Part shown: piece by piece, positions 12,760-24,000 of the stretch
Numbering within the stretch: the first letter of the stretch is position 1
Layout: every line of letters begins with the position of its first letter
Origin: Adiantum capillus-veneris
Lineage: Eukaryota > Streptophyta > Polypodiopsida > Polypodiales > Pteridaceae
Length of the DNA: 64,000 bases
Direction: 5' to 3'
Assembly: GCA_014529385.2 (NCBI GenBank)
Contig: CM043949.1
Coordinates: 109,515,977 to 109,579,976 of the forward strand
Translations under genes and position numbers: made by a program
The notes under the pieces: model-generated
The model's input: the letters and a program-made list of their open reading frames with translations, nothing else
The model's database searches: none
Told to the model about the DNA's origin: nothing

Positions 12760-13700
12760 CTCAGCTCAAAAGAGGAGAACTTCTGATGTTTCGATACAAA
12801 TGAGCTTGGGCCAACAGGGCCAACACCAATGGGGCAAACAGCTCACACAATATGGGTAAAAGATACCAGATACAATCACAAATTGGAGAAGAAGCTTCAC
12901 TCACCGGAGAAGATTACACAGAAAAACAGCAGAAAAAGAGTGAGGAATTTGGCAAAATGGACAGCGCCATTGCGTCCAGAACGGCCCAAAATCCCAGTCT
13001 ACAATGTCAAAGTGCTCAAATCTGACCTCGGATGAGCAGTTTACGGCCAAAACAGGCTCCAAAATGAGCAAAAACACAGCTGCGGCTGTTCCTCCTCTCT
13101 TCTCCACGTTTTTTCTGGTCTTCTCTCTGTTTTTTCAGTTCCCACACTTAGCTTTATTACTTGGGCACCCTTGGCCTTTTAGATGACCTCAAACGGACCC
13201 CGAACAGGCCAAAAACTGACCTCGCAGTGCATAGTTGTCACCTTTTTGCATTCACACCTAGCACTCAGCTTTTTTCCAATAATGCATCTCGCCACCACGT
13301 GAAGTGGCCCCAAAAAGTGGTCCTAATGATGACCTTTCTACATAACTCTCACCAGAAAACACCCACGTTGTGTCCGTCCTCATCCGTGTGCAAATATTGA
13401 CCTCGTTCGCCCTCCTGACGCCACTAGATGCCATCTGACGCACCTGCTTACCTCATGTCGTCGGCCCGCAGATAGATTCCTCGAGAAGTTTTAAGCGCTA
13501 CCAACTCCTCCTTATTGTAGAAAAAACACACTAGTATTGATAATAGTGAAAATCGCTGCACTATGTACATGCTGTCCTACCTGTACACATGTGGGCCCCA
13601 CGTAACCACCTGGCTATGGAAATTGGGTAATCCTTTATTCGATGCACCATGCATGTGTATGTACATATACGCAATCCCTTGCTCAAAAAAACTCCTGACA
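12545..13700 (-). repeat. 3' LTR of the gag-only element
   Basis: The direct repeat of 22400-23538. Plus-strand ends are tgagcgggatg and ctcctgaca. It contains a short (CA)n tract near 12729-12754 that differs in length from the other copy. Confidence 0.92.
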
Positions 13701-13750
13701 TAATTTGCCCATCCCCTAGCCTGCTAGAGCATTCATGCTCAGCAGCAGCA

Positions 13751-15187
13751 CTAGTAGATGCTCATTCCACCTGGATCAAAAGGCCAAAGGCATATCGCCT
13801 GATTCACAAGAAGCATCATAACACCACACCTACATTTGTCAACAATCAACCAAAGTGCACAATAGGCATATTCAACTAACACATCCGCCCTGTCTGGAGT
13901 TCCAAAAGCATAAATATTGCATGCCACATTCAACCCAACCGATAGAGACAACTCAAGTGACTCATCACCTGGCATCTTGGCTTCACCAGCCATAGCAACA
14001 ACCTGCAAATCATGCACCCAAGTAGCTAAAAGCATTGTGTGAAGGTAGAGTTGTTGATATCCAAAGCACAAAAGTATCCCCGCAGCACACATATCCCTAG
14101 CATAGGCATCCACATAGCTGAGATTGGACTCATATATGCCAAACCCCTTCTCATCATCATAAGCATACTCATCATCACACATAACTTTATCCACATCATA
14201 ATCATGGCTATCACCACTATCCATAGCCTCTAGCATGGGTTCATCAGTCTCCAAGAATACAGATCCCTGCTCTAAACCACAATCATGCTCACAAATTGGT
14301 TCAATCACTGCACATACATCAAAATACGGCTTCAAAACAGGCTCCACATCCAATAAATCCACAAAATGGCTCTCAACCTTGCCCTCTTCCCTAATTTCCA
14401 AGGAACTAGTATCCACAGATACGTGCTCATCATCGATAACCTCAACCTCACACTCACACCCAGAATCACAAGGTACACAAGTAGCCAATGCATCCTCTTC
14501 AAGACTTGTCAATCCTATATCCAAAGCATTACTCACCTCTTTAGGCTCTTCCATAAACCTGTCAACCTGCAAGACCTCTTTACGCTTCACAATAGACCTT
14601 GGGAAGAAACGAGAAACATCATAGGATAGGCTACTTTTCACCTGCTTAGGCTTAACTTCATCTTCCATGTCAAATCCATCTTGCACATGCATACCTGTAC
14701 TGATACCATGTTCCTCAAGACGCTTAAACTTCCATTCCTTATGCTTTGCAATGCATACCGCATCTTCAAAAGACTCGGGCCTCTTCAACTCAACCTCGAA
14801 CCGCAACCAAGGTGACAAACCATCAACAAAAAAACTTTTCTTCAATGAACAAGGGGGGGTCTCATCCTTAAGAGCAACACACCAACGAGTCCATAAATGT
14901 GTAAAACCTTGTACATAGGCATCAACACCTTGACAAGAACCTTGCTTAAGAGCATTGAGCTCATTCCATACTGCATTTGCATCTTCAAAAACCTGGAAAC
15001 GCTCTAAAAAAGCTTCTATAAACTTGTCAAGACTCAAACCATAAGAAGAAGCCACTGCTTCTTTAGCTTCCAAATCCATGAACCAAACACGGGCCTCATC
15101 TTTCAAAACCAATCCAAATAGCCTCAAAATATTGTCCTCATCACACATATTGTTGCTTATGCATGCCACCTCGACTTGCTCCAGAAA
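13751..15187 (-). CDS. gag of the gag-only LTR element, main part
   Basis: About 479 codons stay open on the minus strand from the CACTA junction. The start matches the Retrotrans_gag fold: RVWFMDLE, then FIEAFLERFQ, a Trp-containing LNALKQGS segment and GLSPWLRFEVELKRP. After residue about 170 it becomes acidic and low in known motifs; no CCHC knuckle is seen. Its N-terminal codons lie beyond the CACTA insertion at 21297-21350. The protein would form the particle shell for a non-autonomous element. Confidence 0.82.
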   Translation of the reverse strand, partial: FLEQVEVACISNNMCDEDNILRLFGLVLKDEARVWFMDLEAKEAVASSYGLSLDKFIEAFLERFQVFEDANAVWNELNALKQGSCQGVDAYVQGFTHLWTRWCVALKDETPPCSLKKSFFVDGLSPWLRFEVELKRPESFEDAVCIAKHKEWKFKRLEEHGISTGMHVQDGFDMEDEVKPKQVKSSLSYDVSRFFPRSIVKRKEVLQVDRFMEEPKEVSNALDIGLTSLEEDALATCVPCDSGCECEVEVIDDEHVSVDTSSLEIREEGKVESHFVDLLDVEPVLKPYFDVCAVIEPICEHDCGLEQGSVFLETDEPMLEAMDSGDSHDYDVDKVMCDDEYAYDDEKGFGIYESNLSYVDAYARDMCAAGILLCFGYQQLYLHTMLLATWVHDLQVVAMAGEAKMPGDESLELSLSVGLNVACNIYAFGTPDRADVLVEYAYCALWLIVDKCRCGVMMLLVNQAICLWPFDPGGMSIY

Positions 15188-15209
15188 CACTACAAGAGGT
15201 TGTGTGCTC

Positions 15210-15405
15210 TTGTGACGCTGTTAGCGACGGAAATACACTGGGTTTTTATAACCCCCGGCGTCGCTAAAACCGTCGCTAACAGCGTCGCTACGAGAGCGTC
15301 GCTATAGGCGTCGCTATATGCGTCGCTATGAGCGTCGCTATATATCGACGCCTATAGCGACGCTACAGAGCCATAAATAGCGACGCTTATAGCGACGCCT
15401 GAGAG
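15210..15405. repeat. CACTA 1 subterminal repeats, left
   Basis: At least nine copies of gcgtcgct or its complement agcgacgc, some arranged as a foldback. In CACTA elements such short subterminal repeats are the binding sites of the TNPA-type protein; here that role is inferred from position and repetition. Confidence 0.85.
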
Positions 15406-15766
15406 AATATTTTTTTGGTGGCAGGGCATTGAATGCCCTGCCACCCATCAACCATATTGTACTTGATTCACTTTTTTAAAAAAGTGCAAAGGTAGATAAT
15501 AGACCCAAAATAGTCACCCACAAGACGCATTGTTTGCAAAATTGACAATTGTACACATCATAGGCAAACTGAATTGATTGGCAAATGTAATAATGACAAT
15601 TGTACAACATCATAGGCATAAAGAATTGATTGGCAAAAGGAATTGCGGTGACAAATGTAATAATATACATGGTTCAAAAAGACGTATAAAATCCGTCTCA
15701 TGATACATAAGCTATGAGAAACCCTAAACTAATGCTATCTAGCTACGGCTAAACTGACATCGTCTA

Positions 15767-17077
15767 ATCAGACGTCTCATCGCGTCCAAGCGGCGTATCT
15801 GTCGGATTCTGCAAAAAAAGACAATAAGACAGTTTTCAGTAAATATAAACATATAACGACATTTATAAAACAATACAAAAAATAAAAAAGAGTAAACCCT
15901 AATACTAACCATGCCGCCGCGAGAACTGAGAATGTCCATCAGGGCGTTTAAGCCCTTCCTGCCTGCGTACTCGCGCTCGTACGGTGTGGGATCACGTCCT
16001 GTCATCGACCACTGTCAAAACATACAAAGATTTCATTATGTTAGAACTAAAAAACTCATAAACCCTAAACTATCGAACATGCATAAAGAGCAATGTGAAA
16101 AGACTTACAAAATCGGCCTCAAATGATGCCCATCCACCGCTCCCCAAGTGGTGCGAGCTCCCTGCCTCTACTCGCGCTCTGGCTGCATCCTTTTGTTGCT
16201 TCCACTTGTCGGGATTCTCGCGCGCTGCTTTCTTCGCATTCTTCCAATCTTCTTTGGCCAGCCAATCTGGCCTATTCCACCCATTCTTGATTGCTTTTTG
16301 CACTTCGAAACGCTTGTGTTTGCAGTATTCGCGCATTCGAATCTTCATCAGGTCTTCATTGAAGCGCTGATCCCGTGTTGGAACGGGAAACTCATCATGA
16401 AGTATGCTGATGACTCTGTTTTTTAAATCACTTGGTACTTCACTCCATTTGTTTAGTATATAGTGTCTAAACAGCTGAGAGCAAAGACCACGCATGCGCG
16501 AGATCACCTTCTTGCCGTCATCATCCATGATGATGCCGCCGCTGATGTCGACGGAGTAAGGCAAGCCCTCTGGCCGGTGACGCGTGAACCTGGGTGTCCC
16601 GGCAGGGGTCTCTAGCGGCGTGTCGATGGGGGTACGGACGTCAGGTGTCTCCACCGGCGTCTGGGCGCCGAAGCGAGGAGTGTCGAGTGGGGTGGCTCCT
16701 GGCGGAGTAGGTAGAGGTGTGTAGCTTCTAGGAACAGTCAGCCGTGCAAAACCTGGCGTAGATGGCGATGCTGTGGCTGGTGTGGGGGCGGGCAAAGAAG
16801 GGGAGGGTAAAGAGCCTCGTCGAACACGAGGCGGTGTGGAGGCATCGGTGGCGGAATCCCCACAACAACCGCCACCGCCACCACTAGAGCGCCGGTGTCT
16901 AGACGAGTGTGATGCTCGTCTCGTCGACGCCGAAGCTTCAGAGCGCGCCGAATGCTCCGAAAGAGAGGGAGATGCGGATGGTGTAGGAACGCGCGATGAT
17001 GCGCCAGAGCGATGACGCTCCACGTACCACTGTCTCTGCTGCAGTGACAAAGAAGAAAGAAACTCCTCATCATCCAT
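15767..17077 (-). CDS. CACTA second ORF, TNPA-like/Transposase_24-like protein
   Basis: Starts at the ATG at 17077 (MDDEEFLSSLSLQQRQWY). The first exon runs to a donor gtaagtc after GGWASFEADF near 16112. The next exon is about 16012-15910 (acceptor ttttgacag; WSMTGRDPTPYEREYAGRKG), and the last begins after ttttgcag near 15810 and ends at about 15767. N-terminal third is Ser/Pro/Thr-rich with TP repeats. The C-terminal half is the plant transposase family of En/Spm (HYILNKWSEVPSDLKNRV, NGWNRPDWLAKEDWKNAK). It would bind the subterminal repeats. The frame looks open across the modelled exons. Confidence 0.72.
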
Positions 17078-17349
17078 ACCTGCATTAAACACACGAATAT
17101 TTAAACTTAATATTGAATGAATAGAGTAGACAATGACGCAAAGACCATTAAATACAATGACGTAATGACGCATATAAATACAATGACGCAATGAATCGAG
17201 TGATAGAAGAGGCAAGTCGAAAACTCAGAATTTTCAATCAAAAGATGTGAGCGCGAGTAGAAAAGAGCGTTATACACCATGGAAGCTACTTAGAGAGCCA
17301 GAGCTTTTACAGCACGGAGCAAAATTGTTCAAATACAATATTTGTGGCT

Positions 17350-19454
17350 TTAAGAGATCTCTCTCTCATCCTCGCATAACTCAGCATAACTTCCTATATC
17401 TATATAGAGCTCTCCGTTTAAACACATATCCTCTGTTTCATTTTGTAGCTCCTCTGCATGCACCCCATATAGAGTAGTAGCATCTTGATGCTCGTCTGGC
17501 ACCACCGCAGCAGCTTCTGATTGAGCATCTTCTCTGATCTCCTCCATTGATGTCGTTGTGATTGGCACATGGTAGCCTTCATACGTCCTTGCACTACGAG
17601 GGGCTACCTCTATGACGTACCACCAGTTTGATGTAGACTTTGTAGGATGAAATACTACCTGCCAGAGCCACATAACTTACATGAGAGCTTTCAAGCACAT
17701 AACTTGTAAAAGGGGGATGTTAACTATTTATATACTTACTTGTTCACAATGCTCGGGTAGTACGAAAGTGTCTCTTAGGTCAGTCCATTTCTTAGTAGAA
17801 TCCACCTCAAGAAAACCAAACTCTCCTCTACGCACAGTAGCGTTTCGACCCTCCATGATTATCTTGAACCATTGCACGTCGAACAAGTCGACAAAAAATC
17901 CTCTGTAATCGATCCTCAAAATCTCTTGCAGCGTGCCGAAGTAAGTGAGTTCCGCCACCACGGGATCTGCATCAGAGGAACGTCGTCGACTAGACTGTTC
18001 AAATTTTGCCATGATTCCACAATCTTGAGTAAAACGCTTTTTGTCGATTTGTTCCACCCTAAAATGTCGACCTTTACACCATGCTGCTGTGTATGACTTA
18101 TACTACAACGAACAAAGATTATGAGTGGCCGTTCAAACGTTTATAAATAAAGTCACTTGCTAGTCGTACATTGCAAACTTACCTTGGTCGCGCAACCCCG
18201 AGAGTACTCCCACTCTTCTTCAGTCACTTCGTCACCGCATTGTTGTGCGCTTTTCAATTGGTTGTGCAACCATCTTAAGCTCATGAAGGTTGGTAGGCTC
18301 TCCAGAACCGCTGGATAGTGCATCGGTGCTCTGTATCCGCTTGTTTGAAGCCCTGCATGTATACACATGATAATAGATCAACTATGGGGAAAAACAAGAT
18401 TTACAGTGTCTGAGTGAGGAGTGTCAATAGATCACCTGAGCATTCTGTTAGCCCGGGATAGTCATGCATGGTTCACATTAGAATACCTCTGATCAAAGCA
18501 TTCCGTCGTCCTGTGTGTCGGCTCATATCCACCACCTCTATGCCAATCCACAATTGTTGTAGCTCTTCCAATAGTGGACGAAGATACACATCCATATTCC
18601 CCACTTTATATCGCCCTGGCACAATCAAGCTTAGCCATAGGTGCCCCTTCTTCGTAGTCAACCACGGGGGAATGTTGTAGTTGACGATGACAACGGGCCA
18701 TACACTGTAAGATGTTGATCTTTGACCAAATGGATTTACGCCATCCATAGCCAGGCCTAAGCGCAAATTTCGAGCTTCCCTGGCAAAATCCGACCATGTT
18801 CCATCTATATGTTTCCAGGCTGTGCAATCTGCAGGAATTCGTATGATACAGTCGTGTAAAAATCTATCAGATCATTATACATTTAGAGTTCTATTAAAGT
18901 AAACTAATTGTAATAGATCACCTGAAAAGCGTTGTGACGCTAGTGTCACTCCATCCAAACTTTGCCTGCATGTTGAGAAGAACCAGGAGTGCTTTCAATC
19001 TAGACATACGTGCTCCATTATACAATGACGTATCGGCTTCACTTTTCATATCATCATAGATAAGCCTTTCTGAATCCATGATCGTCTCGATCATTTCATC
19101 AATCTCGGGCTCAAACATTGCCTCGTTGGGAATGTGCTTTGCATGATCATCCCCCGAGCTGTCAGAGGCTACATCTTGTGGCCTCACATATGCTGCTTGA
19201 CCAAAGCGCCTGCGAACACGTCTATTGGGTTGCAAGATTGCTGCTTGTTGGCCAGCGTCAGAGTCCGACGAGTTATAATTGGCAACAACTCGATCTATAA
19301 TAGATGGATCGAACTCGCCAAATTCGTGAACGTGCTGCAAAGAAACACGTCTTGTCCGTCGCACAGCATGCTTGCATTGATTACAAGGACATAAGACCCT
19401 CGTTGAGAGATAGGTGTTTCGGTTGGACGGTCCCACATCCTCGTCGCTACTCAT
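17350..19454 (-). pseudogene. CACTA TNPD-like transposase (Transposase_21), deleted copy
   Basis: Minus-strand exons in order: 19454-18918 (N-terminal Transposase-associated domain with CPCNQCK and KFGWSD); about 18860-18420 (TNP2 core, LGLAMDGVNPFG, YNIPPWL, DVYLRPLLEEL); about 18360-18160; about 18100-17745 and 17673-17350 (DUF4216: YFGTLQEILRIDY, FFVDLFDVQWF, then WWYVIEVAPRS). Donors are gtgatc and gtaagt words. Between the first two exons the usual Cys-rich segment is missing, although CACTA 2 in this window keeps it. The conserved WTMHDYPG motif begins with a TGA in place of TGG. It would have cut and joined CACTA ends. Confidence 0.75.
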
Positions 19455-19516
19455 AATGAGGATAAAAAACTTATAACCTGGACAACAAATTTAATATTCT
19501 ATTGGAATTCTTCGTC

Positions 19517-19519
<3 letters not shown>

Positions 19520-19590
<71 letters not shown>
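19520..19590. repeat. (CT)n microsatellite
   Basis: About 70 bp of nearly pure CT in the 5' leader of the CACTA transposase gene. Confidence 0.95.
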
Positions 19591-19593
<3 letters not shown>

Positions 19594-19983
19594 CTCACAT
19601 TCTCTAGTCATGTCCAATCCCCGCACACCTCGGTCTAGAGGTGCACGGAGATCAGAACCACCGGGTTATAATCTCGTCTTTATTGGTCAATACCTATATT
19701 TGTGGGTACAAGAAATCTACACACCCACGTCTACATGATACTGCATGTAGTGGACAAAATCCCTTTGCCTCTTCTCTAGCTGTAGCACTTCACTTCATCT
19801 TAACATCTTTTCACAGTAGATCTTTTCACTGTTCGTCTAACTCTAAACCCTAAACCGTAAGTAATTCTTGCGTGGACTCGATCTAACGTAAATAAGCGTA
19901 AATCTAAATAAACGTAAATCTAACTAAAAATAAAGCTAAATCTAATTTAACGTAAGTCTAATGACTAGAGGTTGTCTAGATGG

Positions 19984-20174
19984 TCATTGTGTCGGGGATG
20001 TAGTGACTCTTGCCGCCCTGAAGATCCACCTTCTTCCCTATCTTCTGAAGACATTTCACCAGTACTTTTGGATCGACGGAGCCCACCATGAGTGAAGGCA
20101 GCAATACCCTATATTCCATTGAGGGCTTTCTTCACCCGCTTCATGCAGGCATCGCAGTCTATGGAGACCCGCAT
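19984..20174 (-). pseudogene. Captured heavy-metal-associated (HMA) domain fragment
   Basis: Read on the minus strand, an ATG at 20174 opens VSIDCDACMKRVKKALNGI, the start of an HMA fold with the metal-binding CxxC (CDAC). It is followed, after a short deletion and in another frame, by GSVDPKVLVKCLQKIGKKVD, which is the second half of the same fold as in plant HIPP proteins (VDP, then KxxKxGKKV). An in-frame stop follows NGI. It is a broken host gene piece carried inside CACTA 1 upstream of its transposase gene. HIPPs bind metals and are usually prenylated; no CaaX end is present here. Confidence 0.72.
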
Positions 20175-20542
20175 CTAATCTAATATAACGTAAATCTAAA
20201 TCTAGCTTAAATAAACGTAAATCTAGTTAAAAATAAACCTAAATCTAATTTAATGTAAGTCTACATATAACCTAATCTTTAACGTCTTTTAAGATAGTTT
20301 CCTACGACGTTATAACTCTCTTCTTCCTGTGTGTGTGCGCGTGTGTGGATGTGTGTGCCAATAAAAAGAGATAAATGGTATAACCTTTCTATCACCCATG
20401 CCAAGTATGATAGATTGATTATGCCATTTCCCTCTTGAATAATAGGTCTTCAGTTCAACTCCTCGTCGGCTAGATCTTTAGGTCTTTTAATTTTAATTAG
20501 TTTCCTACGACGCTCCCTTAGTTTCTCTTTCTTTCTCTCTCA

Positions 20543-20750
20543 ATGTGTGTGCGTTTTTTTGGATCGTATGCATGTTTTCTTTCTCTTTTCCTCTCTCAAT
20601 GTGTGCGTTTTTTGTTTATGCATGTTCTCTCTCTCTTTTCCTCTCTCAATGCGTGCGTTTTTTGTTTATGCATGCTCTCTCTCTCTTTTTCTCTCTCAAT
20701 GTGTGTGTGCATTCTTTGTTTATGTATGTGTGTGCGTTTTTGTTTTTGTT

Positions 20751-20814
<64 letters not shown>

Positions 20815-20934
20815 AACACTATGTGTGTGTGTGTATGTGTGTGTGTGAGAGAGAGAGAGAGAGGGAGAGAGAAAGAGGGGAAGGGAACATGAGAATGAGG
20901 AGAGGGAAGGAGCATACCTGGCTCTCCTTCCTCT

Positions 20935-20994
<60 letters not shown>

Positions 20995-20999
20995 AGAAG

Positions 21000-21040
<41 letters not shown>
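20543..21040. repeat. Low-complexity block: (CT)n, (GT)n, (GA)n
   Basis: Repeated ctctctcaatgtgtgcgtttttt units precede (CT)n at about 20757-20810, (GA)n near 20845-20875, (GT)n at about 20938-20992 and (GA)n near 21005-21040. Long open frames across it are repeat translations. Confidence 0.9.
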
Positions 21041-21109
21041 GGGAGAGCGTTACCTGCTCTTTGCTTGAGGGCGCCGAAAAACTCAGATCTGAGATCTGAG
21101 TTTTTGGGC

Positions 21110-21281
21110 GCGCTCGGTTATTTTTTTTACCCCAGCTGGCGTCGCTATGAGCGTCGCTATAAGCGTCGCTATGAGCGTCGCAAATTTATTTGTAAATTTG
21201 CGACGCTTATAGCGACGCTCATAGCGACGCCGGGAAATTTTTTTTTGAGCGTCGCTGTGTGAGCGTCGCTAATATGAAGAG
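21110..21281. repeat. CACTA 1 subterminal repeats, right
   Basis: Copies of gcgtcgct on both strands, including a near-perfect foldback around aatttatttgtaaatt at about 21182-21198. They mirror the left subterminal array. Confidence 0.85.
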
Positions 21282-21296
21282 CCTCTTGTAGTGAAA

Positions 21297-21350
21297 GTCT
21301 TCCGCATCTTCACCACTTCTTCCATGAAATTCCGGATAAGAGAAAGCCAT
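21297..21350 (-). CDS. gag N-terminal codons of the gag-only element
   Basis: The ATG at 21350 opens MAFSYPEFHGRSGEDAEDF, the usual gag lead-in. It meets the CACTA end at the aaa target duplication. Sequence from 21351 to 22377 is the untranslated leader of the LTR element; I see no gene in it. Confidence 0.75.
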
Positions 21351-22377
21351 AGCTACCCAAGTTTAATGCTTTAAGAACCCCTTCGAACACACGTGCAAGA
21401 ACCCAAAACTTTTCACTACCCAATCCCCAGAAACTTCAATGGAGCTCAGCTTTAGATAAGGACAAACACATGCACATCAAATGAGTTTTCATAGTTGATC
21501 ATTGGAATTACAACAGGCAAAGGACATTCCAGGATCTCTCTCAATCTTCTTGGCCCAAACATAAAGACTATGCGCTGCTGGAAAAAGATCTTCCTGGACA
21601 CATGAACATTAATCTGAATTCTTTGAGTTAAATGAAAAGGAGTGAACTGAGGGCCATTTTGATCATCCATTAAAGCCAACCATGAAGCTCCCAAGAAGGC
21701 ACACCTGACTCAACCTCTGATTTTGCCAAAATTTCAGCAGCATAACAGCATAAATGGCTCAAAATACCAAAAAACCAGCCATCATAACTTGGGAAAATTT
21801 CGACAGAGTTTCCCCAGAAGTAGAGCAGTAGGAACCCAAAATATAGACTGTCTATGTATGCATAAACTATCAACAATAGAACCCGAGCATCAAGTAGGAC
21901 TCACTAGTACATAGCCTATGGCGAGGTCACAAAAAGGGTGCTCCAGCTACCTGTATCACCGAAAGGATCTCCACATTTGAGAATCCCCTAGCTCAATAAA
22001 AACCTCACGCTATCGACCCTCACACGAAGATTAATCCAAATCGCATATAGTCAAGTCTCAGAAATGACTATCTTCCAGACCAAGTCTCAGAAATGGCTGG
22101 GACTGCCAAATACAACCAAGTATGGCTTAGTTTCCACCAGTAACGTACAATCCAGCAGACAATGCGCTCAAATAGGCGCCAACTGATGCATTCCCACAAC
22201 AACTGCAAGTGACATCACTGCTAGTAGATCACTGTACTCCAGCTACCTATACCTGTGTGAATCACCTGTACCTGTACCTGTCCCTGTAACCTGTAACCTG
22301 TAATCTGCAACCTGCAACCTGTAATCCCAAAGCTCGAAGCTCGAAGCTCGAAGCAGAAGGTACTCGAAGAAGATCCT

Positions 22378-22391
22378 CAGTGGGGGCGCCA
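22378..22391 (-). other. Primer binding site of the gag-only element
   Basis: On the minus strand tggcgcccccactg lies 8 nt inside the right LTR. TGGCGCC-type primer sites are known from plant gypsy lineages such as Athila/Tat. This fixes the right LTR as the 5' LTR and the element as minus. Confidence 0.7.
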
Positions 22392-22399
22392 AAAGAATA

Positions 22400-23538
22400 T
22401 GAGCGGGATGAAAACACACACAGTGCCTCTATAACGACCCGACACACACTCTTGGGAAGATACACACACACACTATGGGGCACCACTCGGCTTACACAAC
22501 ACACCTGGCCGAGACAGGGAACACACCTCTGGAGTGAGAGGAGAGAGACTATCCACTTGCCCACTCCACACAGAGACACACAAACATACACACACACACA
22601 CAAAAACTCAGCTCAAAAGAGGAGAACTTCTGATGTTTAGATACAAATGAGCTTGGGCCAACACCAATGGGGCAAACAGCTCACACAATATGGGTAAAAG
22701 ATACCAGATACAATCACAAATTGGAGAAGAAGCTTCACTCACCGGAGAAGATTACACAGAAAAACAGCAAAAAAAGAGTGAGGAATTTGGCAAAATGGAC
22801 AGCGCCATCGCGTCCGGAACGGCCCAAAACCCCAGTCTACAATGTCAAAGTGCTCAAATCCGACCTCGGATGAGCAGTTTACGGCCAAAACAGGCTCCAA
22901 AATGAGCAAAAACACAGCTGCGGCTGTTCCTCCTCTCTTCTCCACGTTTTTTCTGGTCTTCTCTCTGTTTTTTCAGTTCCCACACTTAGCTTTATTACTT
23001 GGGCACCCTTGGCCTTTTAGATGACCTCAAACGGACCCCGAACAGGCCAAAAACTGACCTCACAGTGCGTAGTTGTCACCTTTTTGCATTCACACCTGGC
23101 ACTCAGCTTTTTTCCAATAATGCATCTCGCCACCACGTGAAGTGGCCCCAAAAAGTGGTCCTAATGATGATCTTTTTGCATAACTCTCACCAGAAAACAC
23201 CCACGTTGTGTCCGTCTTCATCCGCGTGCAAATATTGACCTCGTTCGCCCCCCTTACGCCACTAGATGCCATCTGACGCACCTGCTTACCTCATGTCGTC
23301 GGCTCGCGGATAGCTTCCTCAAGAAGTTTTAAGCGCTACCAACTCCTCCTTATTGTAGAAAAAACACACTAGTATTGATAATAGTAAAAATCGCTGCACT
23401 ATGTACATGCTGTCCTACCTGTACACATGTGGGCCCCACGTAACCACCTGGCTATGGAAATTGGGTAATCCTTTATTCGATGCACCATGCATGTGTATGT
23501 ACATATGTGCAATCCCTTGCTCAAAAAAACTCCTGACA
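22400..23538 (-). repeat. 5' LTR of the gag-only element
   Basis: The direct repeat of 12545-13700, ending ctcctgaca and followed by the target duplication ccgtt at 23539-23543. Confidence 0.92.
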
Positions 23539-24000
23539 CCGTTTACGTAAACGATTACATGGGGACGACAATGTCATTGACCAACAAATTTTGGTTGATG
23601 TTGTTGAACCTCCTCTCCCACCGCATGAACCTAAACAAATTCTTGACTATCATAAATTACATATGCGTCATCATGTACGTCGACAAGATTTAATCAAGTG
23701 GAAAGATTGACCTGAAGAAGGCACCACTTGGAAAAACATTAGTGCTCTTAAGAAGAATTTTTCCACTTTTGTTTTTGAGGACAAAAACTCTTCCTTAAAG
23801 GGGGGCGGGGGGGTAATGTAAGGACAAGGATCCTAAGGAGCAAGGCTCGACCTAAGGGGTCAGGGACCTGAGCCAAGGGCTCGGACTGGACCAGTGTGGA
23901 CTGGGGATCCTTATTATGGCTAGGGATAGGAGCCGGTCTATACATAGGGTGGTAGGGTGGTCGATCCGGCATCACAGTCTCCTAGGCCTTTCACTTGGGG
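23539..24000 (+). mobile_element. Gypsy F remnant, chromodomain-like end and 3' LTR start
   Basis: Continues the gypsy reading from 12543: residues such as DLIKWK and WKNISALKKNFSTF resemble the C-terminal chromodomain-like tail, followed by a G-rich polypurine tract near 23797-23813. A probable 3' LTR start, tgtaaggaca, is at 23817. The LTR is cut short where the satellite begins near 24001. Age unknown but older than the gag-only insertion. Confidence 0.72.

Larger units (their letters stand above)
15188..21293 (-). mobile_element. CACTA (En/Spm) DNA transposon 1
   Basis: Terminal inverted repeats CACTACAAGAGG (15188-15199) and CCTCTTGTAGTG (21282-21293) are flanked by the 3-bp target duplication aaa (15185-15187, 21294-21296). 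Both subterminal regions are packed with GCGTCGCT/AGCGACGC words in both orientations. On the minus strand it carries a TNPD-like gene, then a second TNPA-like gene. The TNPD copy lacks a central block and has a nonsense codon, so this copy is probably non-autonomous. It also carries a host HMA-domain fragment near its 5' end. Confidence 0.95.
12544..23538 (-). mobile_element. Gag-only LTR retrotransposon (TR-GAG/LARD-like)
   Basis: Two LTRs of about 1.15 kb (12545-13700 and 22400-23538) with TG...CA ends lie inside gypsy F, with target duplication ccgtt. A primer-site-like tggcgcccccactg on the minus strand next to the right LTR sets the orientation as minus. The only retroviral-type coding part is gag; no protease, RT or integrase is seen, so it would depend on a partner. 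LTRs differ at about 24 substitutions in 1.14 kb by eye plus small indels, roughly 2%. A CACTA transposon interrupts gag; apart from that the gag frame looks open. Confidence 0.85.
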
